From: Campylorhamphus procurvoides
Taxonomy: Eukaryota > Chordata > Aves > Passeriformes > Dendrocolaptidae
DNA: 64,000 nucleotides
NCBI GenBank assembly: GCA_013396655.1
Contig: WBMV01008576.1
Span: 801,406 to 865,405 of the forward strand
Direction of reading: 5' to 3'
Positions 61,415 through 64,000 of the stretch are shown piece after piece. The stretch's first letter is position 1. Each line of letters opens with the position of its first letter. The position numbers were made by a program, and so were the translations under genes. The notes under the pieces were generated by a model that had not been told where the DNA came from, made no database searches, and worked only from the letters and a program-made list of their open reading frames with translations.

Positions 61415-64000
61415 AATTTGCTCTGAATTAAAATTTTAATTGTTAGGCTTGAAACACACAGCAAAAATGTAAAGCTTTTGTGGTAGTGGCAATAAAACAT
61501 GCAGAGGAGCAAGAGATAGCCTGATAAATGGAGGGCAGTAAAGTGCAGCCAGACATGGATTTCAAGGACCACAAGAACCTTTTAGGCTCCTGTGCTCTGG
61601 AGGATTAGTACCACTTTTGTGACAACATTTTGTAGCTCTTTTGTAAGGGAAATTTGTTTCTTTGCTTTAGATCACTGTTGAGTTGAGACTTTAATTAAAA
61701 AGCATTTTAAGAGTCTTTAGAGTTCTAATCTATTTTCCTTTTGTCCAAGTTGCCCAGTGGTAAAGGGAAAATTAATTACTAAAATAAGGAAAAGAAGTGT
61801 TGGGTTTTTTTGTTTAACAGCGTTTTGAAAATCTTGAGGGTTTTTCCCATTAAAAAAAAAAAGCAGAATCCATGAAAATTTTTTATTCTTTAAAGTACTT
61901 TGAGTTTTGATTAAAATATGATTATCTGAAAAGATTTGGATGGAAACAAAAATCCCCTAGCAATGTTTTTAGTTTAAAAAAGTGATTGAGTGATGCAATA
62001 GCATATATTGCATTTTTTTCCTTTTTTTTTTTTTTCTTTTTTGAAAATGATGACCTAGATTTAGGTTAGTCTAGAAGGATGATAATGTCCACCAGTTACT
62101 TTTTCCTGCCTAACGTTTAACTGCTATACATGGCATATTTGTGTTTATATACTTGTGAATTTGTATAGACACTTAACCCTCTGCTCACAGCAGTCTGTGA
62201 CAAATGCATGTGACACACATTGATATGCTGCCTCTGTGGCATGCAAAAATTAGCCATGCCATAGAAATCAATAGTATTCTATTACTATGATAGCCTGAGG
62301 AACATGGAGCAACAAAGATTTCGTAATGAAAATCCTTGGGTCATTTCAGCTGTTGAGGCAATCCTGAGAGACTGCAAATGAGTTGAGGGTTTATTTTGAA
62401 ACTGTTATCTAAAGTGGAGGTTGGACATCGTGGAACTCCACTAATTACCATGTATGCTTCAGGGCTTCTGTCTGGGCAGAAGACTCTGCATAATCATGTG
62501 GACAAGCAGAAAATAGAAAAGGCAGATGTTGTATTGTCCTCTTCTGGTCTGAATCTGACTGGTTTTTGACCTCATCCACCTCTTTGATCAAGTCTGTCAT
62601 AACTGTGTGTTTTACAGAGATACATGCACATGCAAGTATTTTTTCTTACTATTGTTTTTACTTTTTATATTATTGAGACTTACTTGGACTGGCCACCCAG
62701 AAAAAAAAATTATAACTCAGTTCTAAAGAAATCATACCAACTGTAAAGTGTTGGGGGGCACTGCGTCCTGTTAAGGATGACATGGAAGTTAGAGAGTCTC
62801 AGAGATGTTTGCTGATACTGCAGTCTCCTCTGGAATATGCTGTTTAAGATGTAGGGATTATGTACAGTAGACCTTAAAACCAGAAAACCCACAAGATTTT
62901 TCTCCCCTGCACCACTCCCTTTGAAAAAAAACAACAAACAAACCATAAAACCAAACCCATCCCTTATCCTGCCCACCAAACCAAAACCTAAGGACTTAAA
63001 ACCCAGTGCATTTCATAAGCTTAGTCACTGCTTTGGGAAACACTATGTTATTTCATTTTAATTTCCTTGATAATTGTTCCAACAAATGCTTGTTTTGGGA
63101 GGCTGTCAAGTGTAGGGGTGTAAAACATGGCCTCTATGAAATATGGGGCTTTTTTGCTCCATTACTTTTGCTGCTTTATTGAGTATCAATCAGTCAAGGA
63201 GAAGTGATATCCTAATTAAGAATAGTGATACAGGTTTGGAATTTGCTCTTATTGAAATAAACATTGTGAATTGATTAAAATATTTTCTTAAAAAGTTGAT
63301 ACTCTGCTAAAATGATGTGGCTGATCCTCAAATAGTGTCTGTAAAGGGGTTGGTTTGCTTGTTTGTTAAAAACGATAAAAGATGAGTTGCTTATTTCTCA
63401 CTGGTTGTCTGTTACATCACCATAACATTGCTACTGCACTGAAAAGTTTTATTTCCATTATATTTTTATGTTTGCTATATTCATGTACTGTAACAGAAGC
63501 ATGGTTATGATTTTCCTGCATGGAAGGTCAGCAGTAAGGGGGGGAGGAGGTACTTACATATTCTTCATAATACGAAAGCGAAGGTTGGCCCTCACTGAGT
63601 GCTCAAATATCGAGTGACTGTGTTAGACAGATGCAGAGCATCACAGAAAACCTCTTCTCTCCTAAGTGAAAAGCAGCCCCATATTGACTGATCACTTTGA
63701 ATGTTTTCCTTGAAATAATGCCAGGGACACTTGCATATTTTTGTTACATTTATGTCTAAAGATTCATCTCTGCTTCCTAAATTGTCTTCTCAAATGACTT
63801 CAATACTGCACAAGATATTAAACACTCTATAAAGCGTTCTGGGCACTCTTGCAGAAAAGACTCAATCAGAGCGAGAAACAACATAACATTTATCACAGAA
63901 GTCTGTTATTTAAATACAGACTTTATTTAGAATTACCCATTGAGAACTTTAATTTATCTATGACATGCATTTATTTATAACTCTGGATTTATGCAGCTCA
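61415..64000. other. Putative intronic DNA to the end of the window
   Basis: AT-rich sequence with T-rich tracts near 62013-62042 and an A/C-rich patch (AAACAACAAACAAACC) near 62927-62945. No exon recognised. If the OSBPL6 assignment of the island at 27 kb is right, its first coding exon lies beyond 64 kb. Confidence 0.45.

Noticed and set aside
28000..64000. OSBPL6 coding exons
   Set aside because: I looked for the expected N-terminal serine-rich and PH-domain sequence and recognised none, so the gene is suggested only through the CpG island and synteny.

Overview
The window looks like bird nuclear DNA. It is AT-rich, with small GC-rich CpG islands. Its recognisable repeats are CR1 LINE fragments, most of them 3' tips ending in the typical ATTCTRTRATTCTAT-type tail. 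There is also one LTR of the kind seen in avian ERVL elements and two much older CR1/L3-like fossils. I see no mammalian SINEs and no bacterial, phage or CRISPR features. Runs of N (single Ns at 1290 and 1965, four at 27498-27501) mark assembly joins.

Region 1-15 kb holds one gene I can identify from its translation: RBM45, a four-RRM RNA-binding protein, on the + strand. I could place all coding exons with intron phases that agree. Exon 1 (start ATG at 1040) lies in a CpG island fronted by a degenerate minisatellite. Exons 2-9 run from 3311 to the stop at 10324-10326. A probable untranslated last exon (14570 to about 14905) carries an AATAAA. Exon 1 is cut in two in this assembly. A 674-base piece of intron 1, almost identical to 2118-2791, sits between two single-N joins in the middle of the RRM1 coding sequence. 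This is best read as a haplotype duplicate left in the assembly.

Region 15-27 kb is mostly anonymous intergenic DNA with an ancient CR1 fossil (about 23.68-24.33 kb). Three exon-like open segments (20741-20991, 25175-25348, 26156-26381) have plausible splice sites and compatible phase, but I recognise no protein. A second CpG island at about 26.99-27.67 kb contains a palindromic D-box-type site. By the conserved vertebrate order PDE11A-RBM45-OSBPL6 it is the best candidate for the 5' end of OSBPL6. This is an inference: no OSBPL6 coding exon was recognised in the window.

Region 28-64 kb has no supportable coding exon. It looks like long intronic or intergenic DNA with CR1 pieces at 30.5, 31.1, 39.6-40.0, 44.7 and 60.9-61.4 kb, an ERVL-type LTR at about 46.9-47.4 kb, and short low-complexity tracts. 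I found no convincing evidence of a new biological system. The observations most worth following are the broken RBM45 exon, the splice-site oddities of RBM45, the unexplained exon-like pieces, and two small clusters of regulatory-type motifs.
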